Shown: positions 28,161 through 38,274, counted from the stretch's first letter. The stretch is DNA of 64,000 bases from Aphanomyces cochlioides (GCA_019828595.1 JAHQRK010000008.1:2108001-2172000), one strand, 5' to 3'. Translations and numbers: made by a program. Notes: a model not told the origin generated them from the sequence alone.

Positions 28161-29288
28161 TTATTCGATTCTTGCGTTTTCCAGCGCCAACCGAGTAGCA
28201 TCAACGGCAGCCTCGTCGAGCAAGCCAGCTTCGTATGATCGTTGTGCAGATATATGTCTCAGTTTTAGGCTTTTGAGCTCGTGTTGCATGGATTGGAGGT
28301 GGTGGCGATGACATTGTTGTAAACGTCGTTTGATTCGCTTAAGCCACCCATACCAGACGGCTCCCATGTTTGTCGATTCGTCCGCACGCATCTCAGAGAG
28401 GAGGTGTGATGCCTCTTCTCGTATGGCTTTGATGACGAGCGGGTCTTTGAGTAGCTCTCTCGGCAGCCTCCAGTAGCCACGGGTCGTGGGTGTATGACTT
28501 GTAGAGAGAACGACAGTGTGCTCCAAGTGATCTCCGGCAAAGCTGTTAGTGGCATATTTTGAGCTTTGGTAGGATTGGGCAACTAAATCTTGGTCAATGA
28601 ACCAGTAGTCCAGACGATTGCTTCGTCCTGGACCGCTTGCCAGTCTTTCGTGAGGGTGGTGTAGGCGCCACGCGTCGATGACTCCTAGTTGTGACAGCCA
28701 GGCAAGACATTCGACTTTTCCAAAGGTGTGATCTTGCCGTGGTTTGGAAGCATCGAGGTGTTCGTTGACAGGAAGGTTAAAATCTCCCCCAACCAGGTGT
28801 ACACTGTTAGCTTCAAAAGCGCGAGGGAGACTGTCAAAGAAACTAGCCCGATGTTGAGGGGTAACTGGCGCGTAAATGTTGTGGATGTAGACTGGGGTTT
28901 CATCCCAGTACGTTTTGATCACAATATAACGGCCAGGGATATCGTGTTGTGATAAGTGCACCAGGCTTGAGAATCCAGGCATCGATTCGTGAAAGTATGA
29001 TGCAACGCCACATCGACGGTTGTTCAAATTGTCCGTGCGGGTTGTTCGTAAGTCGTTGGTAAAAAGTTTGTACTTGCTAACACCCACTTCGTTGTCGAGG
29101 TGAGTGTGGAAAGTGTCAAGATGTTTTGCGTTGTTGAGTTTCGTTTCTTGAAAGAGAACAGCTTGTGTCGGTTTCCGAAGACGCCGTGCAACAAGATGTC
29201 CGTTTTCTTTCAGCCCATTGAGGTTGCTCGTCGTCACTTCAAGTATGGGGAGCTTGACAAAATGACCAGCCGCGACCACTTTAGCCAC
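28161..29288 (-). CDS. E9 ORF2, APE/EEP endonuclease part, ending at an acquired stop
   Basis: Endonuclease presumed to nick the tRNA gene. Motifs: TTSNLNGL, LFQETKLN (catalytic Glu), IHNIYAP, VGGDFNLP (Asp, Asn), RLDYWFIDQD, AGDHLEH (Asp-His). The TAA at 28161-28163 arises from an in-frame 3-bp insertion (GATATT to GATATTATT on the + strand); E1 and E17 lack it. 29288 is a GTG. The frame opens after a TAG about 35 nt further up and contains no ATG before the endonuclease, so the real start mechanism is unclear. Confidence 0.9.
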   Translation of the reverse strand: MAKVVAAGHFVKLPILEVTTSNLNGLKENGHLVARRLRKPTQAVLFQETKLNNAKHLDTFHTHLDNEVGVSKYKLFTNDLRTTRTDNLNNRRCGVASYFHESMPGFSSLVHLSQHDIPGRYIVIKTYWDETPVYIHNIYAPVTPQHRASFFDSLPRAFEANSVHLVGGDFNLPVNEHLDASKPRQDHTFGKVECLAWLSQLGVIDAWRLHHPHERLASGPGRSNRLDYWFIDQDLVAQSYQSSKYATNSFAGDHLEHTVVLSTSHTPTTRGYWRLPRELLKDPLVIKAIREEASHLLSEMRADESTNMGAVWYGWLKRIKRRLQQCHRHHLQSMQHELKSLKLRHISAQRSYEAGLLDEAAVDATRLALENARIE

Positions 29289-31746
29289 GGGAAGCGATCG
29301 TTGTGAGATCCGCTAGGTCGCCGTGAATTAAAGTAGGTTCGCTTGGGTGAAACATGACTTGATTGTGGAGAGTGATATCCAAATCGTTGCTTTCGTGTAG
29401 TTGAAGGATTTTTGTCATGATGTGACACATCGATTCTCCGTCGCCAGTGTACATGAATTCCATTCTGTTCCATATGTGGAGGCCAAGGTCGGTGTACATC
29501 AGGAGTGACATGAGCGTTTCGGAGGATAGACTGCGTTTACCAAGGCGAGAGGGTAACGCTGTCACTGGACTTTTTGTTGAGGCCAAAATTGCCGCATCGC
29601 TATTGAAATATAGTGGAGCATGAACTGCCATCAATACTTCTGCAATGGCCAGCACTTCTTCGACTTCAACTCTGTTGAGGACGATGTCATCATCGGTGAT
29701 GATTGCCTCGATGAGTGGGAGGTTGTTGACCATCTTCTGGTCACTGAACACCGAGATCACGTGGTCGTGAGTGATTGGAGTGCCGAATGTTGCCTCGTAG
29801 AGCTGACCAAAAGATTTTGTGCCACCACCAGACGCTCTTAGCCAACGATTAAGCAGTCGAAGACGAACAAAGTATTCGAAGCTGTCACGATTGGAGACAA
29901 AAATTTGGTGCAGTTGCAGTCCAAATTCGATTGGCGCACGTTCTAGATGGATGCAGATCGTGTCAACACGCCCGTCCGTAATCAATTTCAATAAGTTGAA
30001 GGAATCGTGCGCTAACGCTTCCTTAACTTGGGCCGGGATATGTTGTGGTGCGTTTTGAGCCTTGGTGTCAAGGTCGTTGAGCTCGGCAAGTATGGCATCG
30101 AGAGACTTCTCAAACCTTTGGATTGAGCCCTCGTGGGGTTTGATCCCGCTAATGAACTCTTCAGCGGCAACGTGCACCTTGTCACCAGATTTGAGTGTCA
30201 GCTTTGGAACAAATACTTTGACAGTGGTGTTGCCAACTGTCGTTTCGTGTTCCTCGGGCTCAACATTAGCGCGTTCGTCCAGAGCCGCAAACATGTTCGG
30301 GGAGATCCAAGGACGATCAGGAGCTGGGATTGAGCCAGCGGAGATTGGGGTTTTCTTTCTTTTGCCTGTAGTTTGAACTTCAGTCCATTCCTTGTTGCTG
30401 TCTCGGGTCGTTTTCTGCCGTTTGGCAGTGGATGTCGAGACAGCGGCGTCTCCCCGTGGGCGGTGAGGGGTTGCGTGAAGTCCATGTTGGGTGGCGATTA
30501 CATCGAGGTCAAGGCGCGCGAGCTTCTTGTCACGGTAAAACCATCCTTGACCAAACACGCGGAGGCACCGACCCTTGAAAATGAATTCTTCAATTGATCG
30601 ACCGTCATTGTGCATAGATTCGGGTATAGCTGTCCCTTCAAAATACAAGCGATAACGAGAGCTAGCCAAGCCAGTCGTCGAGGAAACTGTGGAGTATGAG
30701 CCCCACAAAAAGCGCGGCTCAAGCTTTGACATGATGCTGAACATGAGACGTTCTTCATCCTGTCCTTGGAGACCAGATGGGATATCGATGAAATATCCAT
30801 CAAGTATATGGGGCTCAGTCATGACAAATCTCTGAGAGCTGCCATCCTTTGCCACTTGGATCTTGAGAGAGACTCCACGCAGCTTTTTAAGAGCATCTTC
30901 AGAGGCTATGCCCCACTTGAGAAGACGATTGGAGACATCTTTCTCGCACTTGATGACATCGACAAATGCATCGTCCAAATCAAGCGCTTGGTTGTCAAAC
31001 AATAGAGATGTCATTGCCTTGGAGATGTCGATGTATTTGGTGTATTGGCCAGTGGACATTTGTAGCCAGCCAACAACATCTCTGGGGGAATGTTTTTGGA
31101 TGGGCAAAGTGTCGTCAAACGTGAGAGATCCTGTCGCGCGTTTTTGCAACAAGGACGCCAGCTCGGCCATAGTTGGTCGATAATGGCCGACGTCACTGTT
31201 CCGCTGAGCCTTGGCAGATTTAGCTCTCTGCTTGGCTTGGAATTCCCACACGCATTCGTTTGGCTTTTTGGTCGAGGTGTTCGACTCGGGTGGTATTGGC
31301 ACGGAGCGTGTTGTAGCAGGAGGCGAGGCATCGATTTGAGCTTCAGGCTCCATTTCCACATCAACATTGGTGTCGCGAATCGATTGGTCTTCAGAGCGCG
31401 GCTCCAGCTCAGTGGCTTGAGTAATCGGTGGGGTATGTGGTTGGTTGTTGTTGGAGATATCCTCTATGTCTTCATCAGGCATCGGAGAAACATTATCCTT
31501 GTTGACAGTTTTGTCGCTGGTACGAGCGCTTGGTAATGGCACGCGACCACCGAGTGTAGCAAGACGTATGGGCGGTTGAGCAGCAGGCGGAGTTTTGTCG
31601 ATGATTGAGTCAGGTTCATCGTCATCATCATCGTCAACAATCACCTCCATGATACTAGAAGCGTCCGAGGTATTGCGAAAGGGAGAGGCAGAAAAAGCTG
31701 AGGGCTTGTGTGCATGAGCACGGCTGGAAGAGCGGGTAGTCGCCAT
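29281..31746 (-). CDS. E9 ORF1, 821 aa, LINE RNA-binding/coat-type protein
   Basis: Same protein as E1 ORF1. ATG at 31744-31746. The frame is open back through the 5' UTR and into the antisense tRNA target copy (to 31818), which could add 24 meaningless residues; I prefer the internal ATG because it matches E1. RRM-like middle, two basic patches and a helical C-terminal region as in E1. Confidence 0.87.
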   Translation of the reverse strand: MATTRSSSRAHAHKPSAFSASPFRNTSDASSIMEVIVDDDDDDEPDSIIDKTPPAAQPPIRLATLGGRVPLPSARTSDKTVNKDNVSPMPDEDIEDISNNNQPHTPPITQATELEPRSEDQSIRDTNVDVEMEPEAQIDASPPATTRSVPIPPESNTSTKKPNECVWEFQAKQRAKSAKAQRNSDVGHYRPTMAELASLLQKRATGSLTFDDTLPIQKHSPRDVVGWLQMSTGQYTKYIDISKAMTSLLFDNQALDLDDAFVDVIKCEKDVSNRLLKWGIASEDALKKLRGVSLKIQVAKDGSSQRFVMTEPHILDGYFIDIPSGLQGQDEERLMFSIMSKLEPRFLWGSYSTVSSTTGLASSRYRLYFEGTAIPESMHNDGRSIEEFIFKGRCLRVFGQGWFYRDKKLARLDLDVIATQHGLHATPHRPRGDAAVSTSTAKRQKTTRDSNKEWTEVQTTGKRKKTPISAGSIPAPDRPWISPNMFAALDERANVEPEEHETTVGNTTVKVFVPKLTLKSGDKVHVAAEEFISGIKPHEGSIQRFEKSLDAILAELNDLDTKAQNAPQHIPAQVKEALAHDSFNLLKLITDGRVDTICIHLERAPIEFGLQLHQIFVSNRDSFEYFVRLRLLNRWLRASGGGTKSFGQLYEATFGTPITHDHVISVFSDQKMVNNLPLIEAIITDDDIVLNRVEVEEVLAIAEVLMAVHAPLYFNSDAAILASTKSPVTALPSRLGKRSLSSETLMSLLMYTDLGLHIWNRMEFMYTGDGESMCHIMTKILQLHESNDLDITLHNQVMFHPSEPTLIHGDLADLTTIASRG

Positions 31747-31889
31747 GTTGTCAGTTTTGGACAGTGGTACTGCGGGGTAGCTGGCAAATTGGAAACTGCT
31801 CCTATGGCTCAATGTCAATGGGGAGTCTATTTGTAGTTAATGTAAACTACAAACTAATATTGCCCGAAGGCTCATCCCATTTCCAACTG

Positions 31890-33266
31890 CTAGGTTGAAT
31901 TGGAAATCAATTTGGCTTTTCGTTTTCTTGATTCGCTTCGACGTTGGGACTTCGATTTCTTCGGTGTTTGTAAGCTAACACGGCGAATATGTCGGATAAA
32001 ACTGACTCTTGGCATCTGACCCAGGGGGTATACATTTTCATTGTCTTGGATCATACATAGACTTCGGTCTATGCAGCGCTTGTATCGCTTGGCGAGGACC
32101 CAGCAATGGGATGTTGAATCAGTGACAGAAACAACCAAGAATTCTCCGTCAGGCTCATCCAATATCGCTCTACAGATATCACGAATTGGATCACCCACCG
32201 ATTGCTTGAGCAGTTGACGGGAGAATATGGCGTCGTTGTAGTGGAATCCATGTGTGTATGCCAGCTTGAGAAAATCATGCATCTTGGAAGGGGGAATGCC
32301 CGCGTCTTGAGGAACTCCATGGGCCTCTTTGAAACCCGAAATGACTTCTTCGCTGAGCTCAAAATTGGAGACATTCAAATTGGTAGCAACGATTCGGATT
32401 GCAGCCGCAAGACAAGATTTGTCACTGTTGTTGCCAATTTCTAGCCACAGAGGATCCATCGCTCGAAATTCAGCAAGCGTTGGGGCGAGACCAGTGTTCG
32501 TGAGGAAGTGGGCTCCAGCTTGTCGCCATCGTTGGTACATCGCCACGGCTTCTTGACACCCGCTGAGGTCTTTTTCGTCGAACCAGTCTTTGTCGAGTCC
32601 ATCCGGGCGTTGAAACTTCCAGTTGACTTGGTATTGAATAGTTGAAATTCGATTTCGCATTGATGCCACTTCGCGGTGGTCATCGATAAACAACACTTCA
32701 TCGATGTCATCATCGTCGGTTGGAATTCGCAGAGTGCGTGGGCGGTTGGTTGGGGCATCAGCCGTTGTCGCATTCGTTTGTGGCCTGGCTGGAACAGAAA
32801 CATCGTCCAATAGATCCATGAGGGATGGTAGCGGAGATCCATTGTCATTGCCCAAGGGGTCAAATTCGCGGGTGCTCGAGTTCAAAATGGACATATCAGG
32901 AGTAAATTGGTGTTCTTCAGTTGTAACTGGACTTGAAGGACGAGTGTCGGATGATTGCGTCATAGGTACAGAAATCTCAACTCCATCCACTCCCTCAAGA
33001 GTAATCCCTGGAGACATCGAGCTCCCCACACCTCGTGTAGTTATGGGTCTCGACGTCTGCGCGGGGAGTACGCTATCGGCAGTGAAAATCGTTGAAGCTT
33101 CCATTGTTGTTGTCTTGGGTAAAATCAAAAGTGAGTCTTGGAGAATTGTTTTGAGATTCTCACTGAACTTATTCTCAGTTGCGACACTTGAGTCAGGCAC
33201 GATTTGATTGGGCAGTGAAATGTTTTGCGCGGATCGTGAGTGATGGTCGCCAGGATTCCCAATCAA
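31890..33266 (-). CDS. E10 ORF3, 458 aa, chromodomain plus cysteine protease-like protein
   Basis: Intact copy, nearly identical to E9 ORF3; the last residue is Thr instead of Ala. Candidate Cys285, His387 and Asp408 and the chromodomain-like Trp are all conserved. First ATG is codon 55 (33104). Whether a copy without ORF1 and ORF2 start is transcribed is unknown. Confidence 0.75.
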   Translation of the reverse strand: MIGNPGDHHSRSAQNISLPNQIVPDSSVATENKFSENLKTILQDSLLILPKTTTMEASTIFTADSVLPAQTSRPITTRGVGSSMSPGITLEGVDGVEISVPMTQSSDTRPSSPVTTEEHQFTPDMSILNSSTREFDPLGNDNGSPLPSLMDLLDDVSVPARPQTNATTADAPTNRPRTLRIPTDDDDIDEVLFIDDHREVASMRNRISTIQYQVNWKFQRPDGLDKDWFDEKDLSGCQEAVAMYQRWRQAGAHFLTNTGLAPTLAEFRAMDPLWLEIGNNSDKSCLAAAIRIVATNLNVSNFELSEEVISGFKEAHGVPQDAGIPPSKMHDFLKLAYTHGFHYNDAIFSRQLLKQSVGDPIRDICRAILDEPDGEFLVVSVTDSTSHCWVLAKRYKRCIDRSLCMIQDNENVYPLGQMPRVSFIRHIRRVSLQTPKKSKSQRRSESRKRKAKLISNST

Positions 33267-33332
33267 AAATTCAGCTGGGATACCAAGTCAAGAATACAGC
33301 TGGGGCTTGTAATCAAATTACTGGTGTTCAAC

Positions 33333-34111
33333 TCAAAAAGACATGGGATATTTGTCGAATAGCTCGTTGTATCCAGCTTGAGAGAAAAGGACTGAGACCG
33401 CTTCGATGATGTTTCGATAGTCGAAGTCGTCAGGCGAGAGCAAACGAATTGTTCGCCTGATGGAAGCTGTCCAACTGACAAATATAATCTCGTTCCATAG
33501 TAAAATCGGTAGAGGCTTTTTGCCATCGAACTTGGTTGCATTTCTTTGAGTCCATAAGGAGTACGTGATGGAAGCACAAAGGAGGGACCATAATTTGAAT
33601 AATGCGTCATGCAGGTGTTTTCCTCGCGTATTGGTCTTGAAGCGACTGATATTCGTGGTGGTTGCCCAATCAAACTTAACACCATAAGCACTCCATGCTC
33701 GCTCTTGGAACATCCAAACTTGATGTACATGATGACATGTATGGAAGGCATGATGAAAAGTCTCAACATCCGAGCAAACTTCGTAGACACAACAAATAGC
33801 GTCAGGGTTTTGGATCTGCATATAGGAAAACCTCGAGTTGACGGGTAACATCTTCATGTGCAATCGAAACCATACATCGCCTTGAACAGGTGGAGGTAGA
33901 TTACACACAGTACGAATGAGACGGATATACTTTGCTATGTCTTTGTCAGTTCTTGTCGTAGTCTTCATAGGATGTATAGCTTCAGTCTGGGGGGCGTGGT
34001 AAGCTAAATGCACCACGTTTTTCTTGGGCCACGACTCGAAAGGTAAATCAGCATCCTTGATTCTGGCTGTAAACGGATGTTGACAAGTCGGGACATTAGG
34101 CAGTGGCGACT
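33333..34111 (-). pseudogene. E10 ORF2 C-terminal remnant with early stop
   Basis: A CGA-to-TGA change removes the last five residues (ends KYPMSF). The zinc motif is kept, but the residue before its second Cys is Val instead of Asp (YEVC for YEDC). No catalytic domains. Confidence 0.9.
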
Positions 34112-34125
34112 GCTCCTATGGCTCA

Positions 34126-34823
34126 ATGTCAATGGGGAGTCTATTTGTAGTTAATGTAAACTACAAACTAATATTGCCCGAAGGCTCATCCCATTTCCAA
34201 CTGCTAGGCTGAATTGGAAATCAATTTGGCTTTTCGTTTTCTTGATTCGCTTCGACGTTGGGACTTCGATTTCTTCGGTGTTTGTAAGCTAACACGGCGA
34301 ATATGTCGGATAAAACTGACTCTTGGCATCTGACCCAGGGGGTATACATTTTCATTGTCTTGGATCATACATAGACTTCGGTCTATGCAGCGCTTGTATC
34401 GCTTGGCGAGGACCCAGCAATGGGATGTTGAATCAGTGACAGAAACAACCAGGAATTCTCCGTCAGGCTCATCCAATATCGCTCTACAGATATCACGAAT
34501 TGGATCACCCACCGATTGCTTGAGCAGTTGACGGGAGAATATGGCGTCGTTGTAGTGGAATCCATGTGTGTATGCCAGCTTGAGAAAATCATGCATCTTG
34601 GAAGGGGGAATGCCCGCGTCTTGAGGAACTCCATGGGCCTCTTTGAAACCCGAAATGACTTCTTCGCTGAGCTCAAAATTGGAGACATTCAAATTGGTGG
34701 CAACGATTCGGATTGCAGCCGCAAGACAAGATTTGACACTGTTGTTGCCAATTTCTAGCCACAGAGGATCCATCGCTCGAAATTCAGCAAGCGTTGGGGC
34801 GAGACCAGTGTTCGTGAGGAAGT
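34126..34823 (-). mobile_element. E11: family A LINE, 5'-truncated (0.70 kb)
   Basis: Target copies at 34112-34125 and 34824-34837. The element sequence at the truncation point itself contains GGCTCC, so microhomology with the target GCTCC may have set the junction. Confidence 0.95.
34204..34823 (-). pseudogene. E11 ORF3 C-terminal fragment
   Basis: Protease-like domain and tail; one substitution (NNSVKS for NNSDKS) next to the candidate Cys. Confidence 0.9.
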
Positions 34824-34837
34824 GCTCCTATGGCTCA

Positions 34838-35548
34838 ATGTCAATGGGGAGTCTATTTGTAGTTAATGTAAACTACAAACTAATATTGCCCGAAGGCTCA
34901 TCCCATTTCCAACTGCTAGGCTGAATTGGAAATCAATTTGGCTTTTCGTTTTCTTGATTCGCTTCGACGTTGGGACTTCGATTTCTTCGGTGTTTGTAAG
35001 CTAACACGGCGAATATGTCGGATAAAACTGACTCTTGGCATCTGACCCAGGGGGTATACATTTTCATTGTCTTGGATCATACATAGACTTCGGTCTATGC
35101 AGCGCTTGTATCGCTTGGCGAGGACCCAGCAATGGGATGTTGAATCAGTGACAGAAACAACCAAGAATTCTCCGTCAGGCTCATCCAATATCGCTCTACA
35201 GATATCACGAATTGGATCACCCACCGATTGCTTGAGCAGTTGACGGGAGAATATGGCGTCGTTGTAGTGGAATCCATGTGTGTATGCCAGCTTGAGAAAA
35301 TCATGCATCTTGGAAGGGGGAATGCCCGCGTCTTGAGGAACTCCATGGGCCTCTTTGAAACCCGAAATGACTTCTTCGCTGAGCTCAAAATTGGAGACAT
35401 TCAAATTGGTAGCAACGATTCGGATTGCAGCCGCAAGACAAGATTTGTCACTGTTGTTGCCAATTTCTAGCCACAGAGGATCCATCGCTCGAAATTCAGC
35501 AAGCGTTGGGGCGAGACCAGTGTTCGTGAGGAAGTGGGCTCCAGCTTG
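34838..35548 (-). mobile_element. E12: family A LINE, 5'-truncated (0.71 kb)
   Basis: Left target copy 34824-34837; the right copy is the 5' end of tRNA 4. Truncated only 13 nt beyond E11. Confidence 0.95.
34916..35548 (-). pseudogene. E12 ORF3 C-terminal fragment
   Basis: Protease-like domain and tail. The frame stays open through the antisense of tRNA 4 to 35701; that extension is not element protein. Confidence 0.9.
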
Positions 35549-35621
35549 GCTCCTATGGCTCAGTTGGTAGAGCGTCAGTCTCATAATCTGAAGGTCGCCA
35601 GTTCGATCCTGGCTGGGAGCA
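35549..35621 (+). tRNA. tRNA 4, elongator tRNA-Met(CAT), rebuilt behind E12
   Basis: 73 nt, identical to tRNA 2. Nucleotides 1-14 are the target duplication; the 5' flank is LINE DNA. Confidence 0.96.
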
Positions 35622-36601
35622 GCCTTTTTCATCCCTTTTTCTTGCCGCACTTGAACCGACATTCTCACAAAATCAAGCACACTACCATCGACACACAACA
35701 AGTATCACTCTGTCCCCTCGTCGTCAAAATAGCACCACCAGTCAACTAACACACACATTCCATTTGCCACACAAGGCCAGACGCATCGAAATGTTGTACC
35801 AACACACTACTCAATATACCTGCACCGACATATGCGCAAGTCTGTGAACGCGGCCAAAAACATCGCTCGTTCAGTCCTCCTGAGATCTCTTCTTTGCATG
35901 CACTCATGCCACTTTGTGTCGTGACAACAAGAACACTACTAAACACCGCGGTCCCAATCACTGATCACATGTATTACCTCGTTAGACGCAGAGGCTTAAT
36001 ATTGAATCCCCACGTTGCTTGATAAACGAAAGGTTGACAATACGACAGGAAAAACTCACGAACGTCTCACTCTTAGCTCTCAAAAGCAGTTCAATAGTGC
36101 CAGTGATTTCGATAGTAGTGTCTACAGTCGAAATGAACCAGGGATCGTAGAGTCTCCATATTGCGAATACTTTTACACAAATGAATGCCGCTGTGGCTAC
36201 AGTGGTAAAGTGTCAATGGGTTTGTTTTGAATGGAATGAGAAGTGTGTTTACGCAAGGACTCGATGTGTTTGTGCGCATCCTTCCAGCAAGCATACATCA
36301 AGAAAAGTGTAGCGTCGGTCACCGGGGTAAACGCCATGCATTTGTATATGTTTCTAAGGTTCAAGAATACATGAGAAAGGATCCGTCGATGAGTTCCAGC
36401 ATTTTTAGTCGTTGGTGGCATGTATGAAGTCTTGTAGACGTCAGTATCTCTATTTTTGAGGTGGTTTCAAGTGGAAGAAATGTTTGAATTTTTGGTAAGG
36501 CGAAAGATGGAGTGCGAGTAGTTTGAGACGAGGGTGGGGTATGAATAGGAAGGTGTTTGAATGGTGGATTTAGAATTTGAAGTGTCCAATCAAGGCATGC
36601 C
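35622..36601. repeat. tRNA-Met array spacer, unit 4
   Basis: 980-bp spacer with one G-for-A change near 36532. Confidence 0.93.
35625..35629 (+). terminator. Pol III terminator of tRNA 4
   Basis: T5 run 4 nt after the gene. Confidence 0.8.
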
Positions 36602-36615
36602 GCTCCTATGGCTCA
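36602..36615 (+). pseudogene. tRNA-Met 5' remnant (nt 1-14) left of E13
   Basis: Array-side half of a split tRNA, preceded by CATGCC; the whole gene reappears at 37051. Confidence 0.95.
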
Positions 36616-37050
36616 CTGCAATGGGGAGGTATATTAATAGACTTTCAATATCTACTAATACTAATATTGCCTACTAACGGCTCATCCCACTTCCAAATGC
36701 TTCAGCAGATTTTCTACTTTGGGCTTTGGAGTACAGCGATTTTTGACTTGTTGAATAAATACTTGGGGCTTGTTAATTTGGGGCTGAAGGTTGGAGCGCG
36801 AGCAAAGTCGGGTACTTGGCTACCAGTGGGCGATAGACAGGTTGTCTATGCAAAGTATTGATTGCTGAAATTGCTTCCACTCGTTGAGGGCTGTCAACTT
36901 CTTGGAGGCGAAGCCATCTGCGGATCGATGCATGCCATCGGATGAAGCTGACTTCTTGCCAAATTTCTGGCGGAGGCGGCTCCTTCGATTCGAACTTGGC
37001 GGCGTTGTGCGTTGTCCAAATATAGTGAAGGTTGGAAGCACACAGAAGCC
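36616..37050 (-). mobile_element. E13: family B LINE, 5'-truncated (0.43 kb)
   Basis: The simplest case in the window: array spacer, tRNA nt 1-14, one element, complete tRNA 5. Contains the B 3' UTR and about 90 codons of ORF2 (36773-37050). The duplication reads CCGCTCC..., so it is about 16 bp. Confidence 0.96.
36773..37050 (-). pseudogene. E13 ORF2 C-terminal remnant
   Basis: The last ~90 codons of family B ORF2, beyond the zinc motif. Confidence 0.9.
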
Positions 37051-37123
37051 GCTCCTATGGCTCAGTTGGTAGAGCGTCAGTCTCATAATCTGAAGGTCGC
37101 CAGTTCGATCCTGGCTGGGAGCA
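37051..37123 (+). tRNA. tRNA 5, elongator tRNA-Met(CAT), rebuilt behind E13
   Basis: 73 nt, identical to tRNA 2. Confidence 0.96.
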
Positions 37124-38103
37124 GCCTTTTTCATCCCTTTTTCTTGCCGCACTTGAACCGACATTCTCACAAAATCAAGCACACTACCATCGACACACAA
37201 CAAGTATCACTCTGTCCCCTCGTCGTCAAAATAGCACCACCAGTCAACTAACACACACATTCCATTTGCCACACAAGGCCAGACGCATCGAAATGTTGTA
37301 CCAACACACTACTCAATGTACCTGCACCGACATATGCGCAAGTCTGTGAACGCGGCCAAAAACATCGCTCGTTCAGTCCTCCTGAGATCTCTTCTTTGCA
37401 TGCACTCATGCCACTTTGTGTCGTGACAACAAGAACACTACTAAACACCGCGGTCCCAATCACTGATCACATGTATTACCTCGTTAGACGCAGAGGCTTA
37501 ATATTGAATCCCCACGTTGCTTGATAAACGAAAGGTTGACAATACGACAGGAAAAACTCACGAACGTCTCACTCTTAGCTCTCAAAAGCAGTTCAATAGT
37601 GCCAGTGATTTCGATAGTAGTGTCTACAGTCGAAATGAACCAGGGATCGTAGAGTCTCCATATTGCGAATACTTTTACACAAATGAATGCCGCTGTGGCT
37701 ACAGTGGTAAAGTGTCAATGGGTTTGTTTTGAATGGAATGAGAAGTGTGTTTACGCAAGGACTCGATGTGTTTGTGCGCATCCTTCCAGCAAGCATACAT
37801 CAAGAAAAGTGTAGCGTCGGTCACCGGGGTAAACGCCATGCATTTGTATATGTTTCTAAGGTTCAAGAATACATGAGAAAGGATCCGTCGATGAGTTCCA
37901 GCATTTTTAGTCGTTGGTGGCATGTATGAAGTCTTGTAGACGTCAGTATCTCTATTTTTGAGGTGGTTTCAAGTGGAAGAAATGTTTGAATTTTTGGTAA
38001 GGCGAAAGATGGAGTGCGAGTAGTTTGAGACGAGAGTGGGGTATGAATAGGAAGGTGTTTGAATGGTGGATTTAGAATTTGAAGTGTCCAATCAAGGCAT
38101 GCC
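37124..38103. repeat. tRNA-Met array spacer, unit 5
   Basis: 980-bp spacer; G for A at the ATATACC position near 37318. Confidence 0.93.
37127..37131 (+). terminator. Pol III terminator of tRNA 5
   Basis: T5 run 4 nt after the gene. Confidence 0.8.
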
Positions 38104-38117
38104 GCTCCTATGGCTCA
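38104..38117 (+). pseudogene. tRNA-Met 5' remnant (nt 1-14) left of E14
   Basis: Array-side half of a split tRNA gene; the matching complete gene is tRNA 6, about 14.9 kb away. Confidence 0.95.
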
Positions 38118-38121
38118 CTGC

Positions 38122-38193
38122 AATGGGGAGGTATATTAATAGACTTTCAATATCTACTAATACTAATATTGCCTACTAACGGCTCATCCCACT
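38122..38193 (-). promoter_or_regulatory. Family B 3'-terminal three-way junction (E14)
   Basis: + strand positions: outer stem AATGGG (38122-38127) with CCCACT (38188-38193), one G-U on the RNA strand; hairpin 38134-38143 with 38153-38162 (10 pairs, one G-U); hairpin GCC (38171-38173) with GGC (38181-38183). Same topology as family A, different sequence in the long hairpin. Confidence 0.68.
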
Positions 38194-38274
38194 TCCAAAT
38201 GCTTCAGCAGATTTTCTACTTTGGGCTTTGGAGTACAGCGATTTTTGACTTGTTGAATAAATACTTGGGGCTTG

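Larger units (their letters stand above)
23664..31797 (-). mobile_element. E9: family A LINE, full-length (8.13 kb), three ORFs
   Basis: Complete reference copy for family A, bounded by target copies at 23650-23663 and 31798-31811. In the element sense: 5' UTR about 51 nt, ORF1 (29281-31746), ORF2 (25170-29288, one internal stop), 51-nt gap, ORF3 (23742-25118), 78-nt 3' UTR with a three-way-junction fold. No poly-A tail. Confidence 0.96.
31812..34111 (-). mobile_element. E10: family A LINE, 5'-truncated (2.30 kb)
   Basis: Target copies at 31798-31811 and 34112-34125. Contains the 3' UTR, full ORF3 and the last ~260 codons of ORF2. Confidence 0.95.

Noticed and set aside
28161..29288. Endonuclease as a separate gene from the reverse transcriptase in family A
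   Set aside because: E17 shows the uninterrupted linker and E1's visible endonuclease part also runs through without the stop; the split in E9 comes from one 3-bp insertion.
31747..31818. N-terminal extension MTLSHRS... on E9 ORF1
   Set aside because: It encodes the target copy in antisense plus the 5' UTR. The ATG at 31746 matches E1 and family B.
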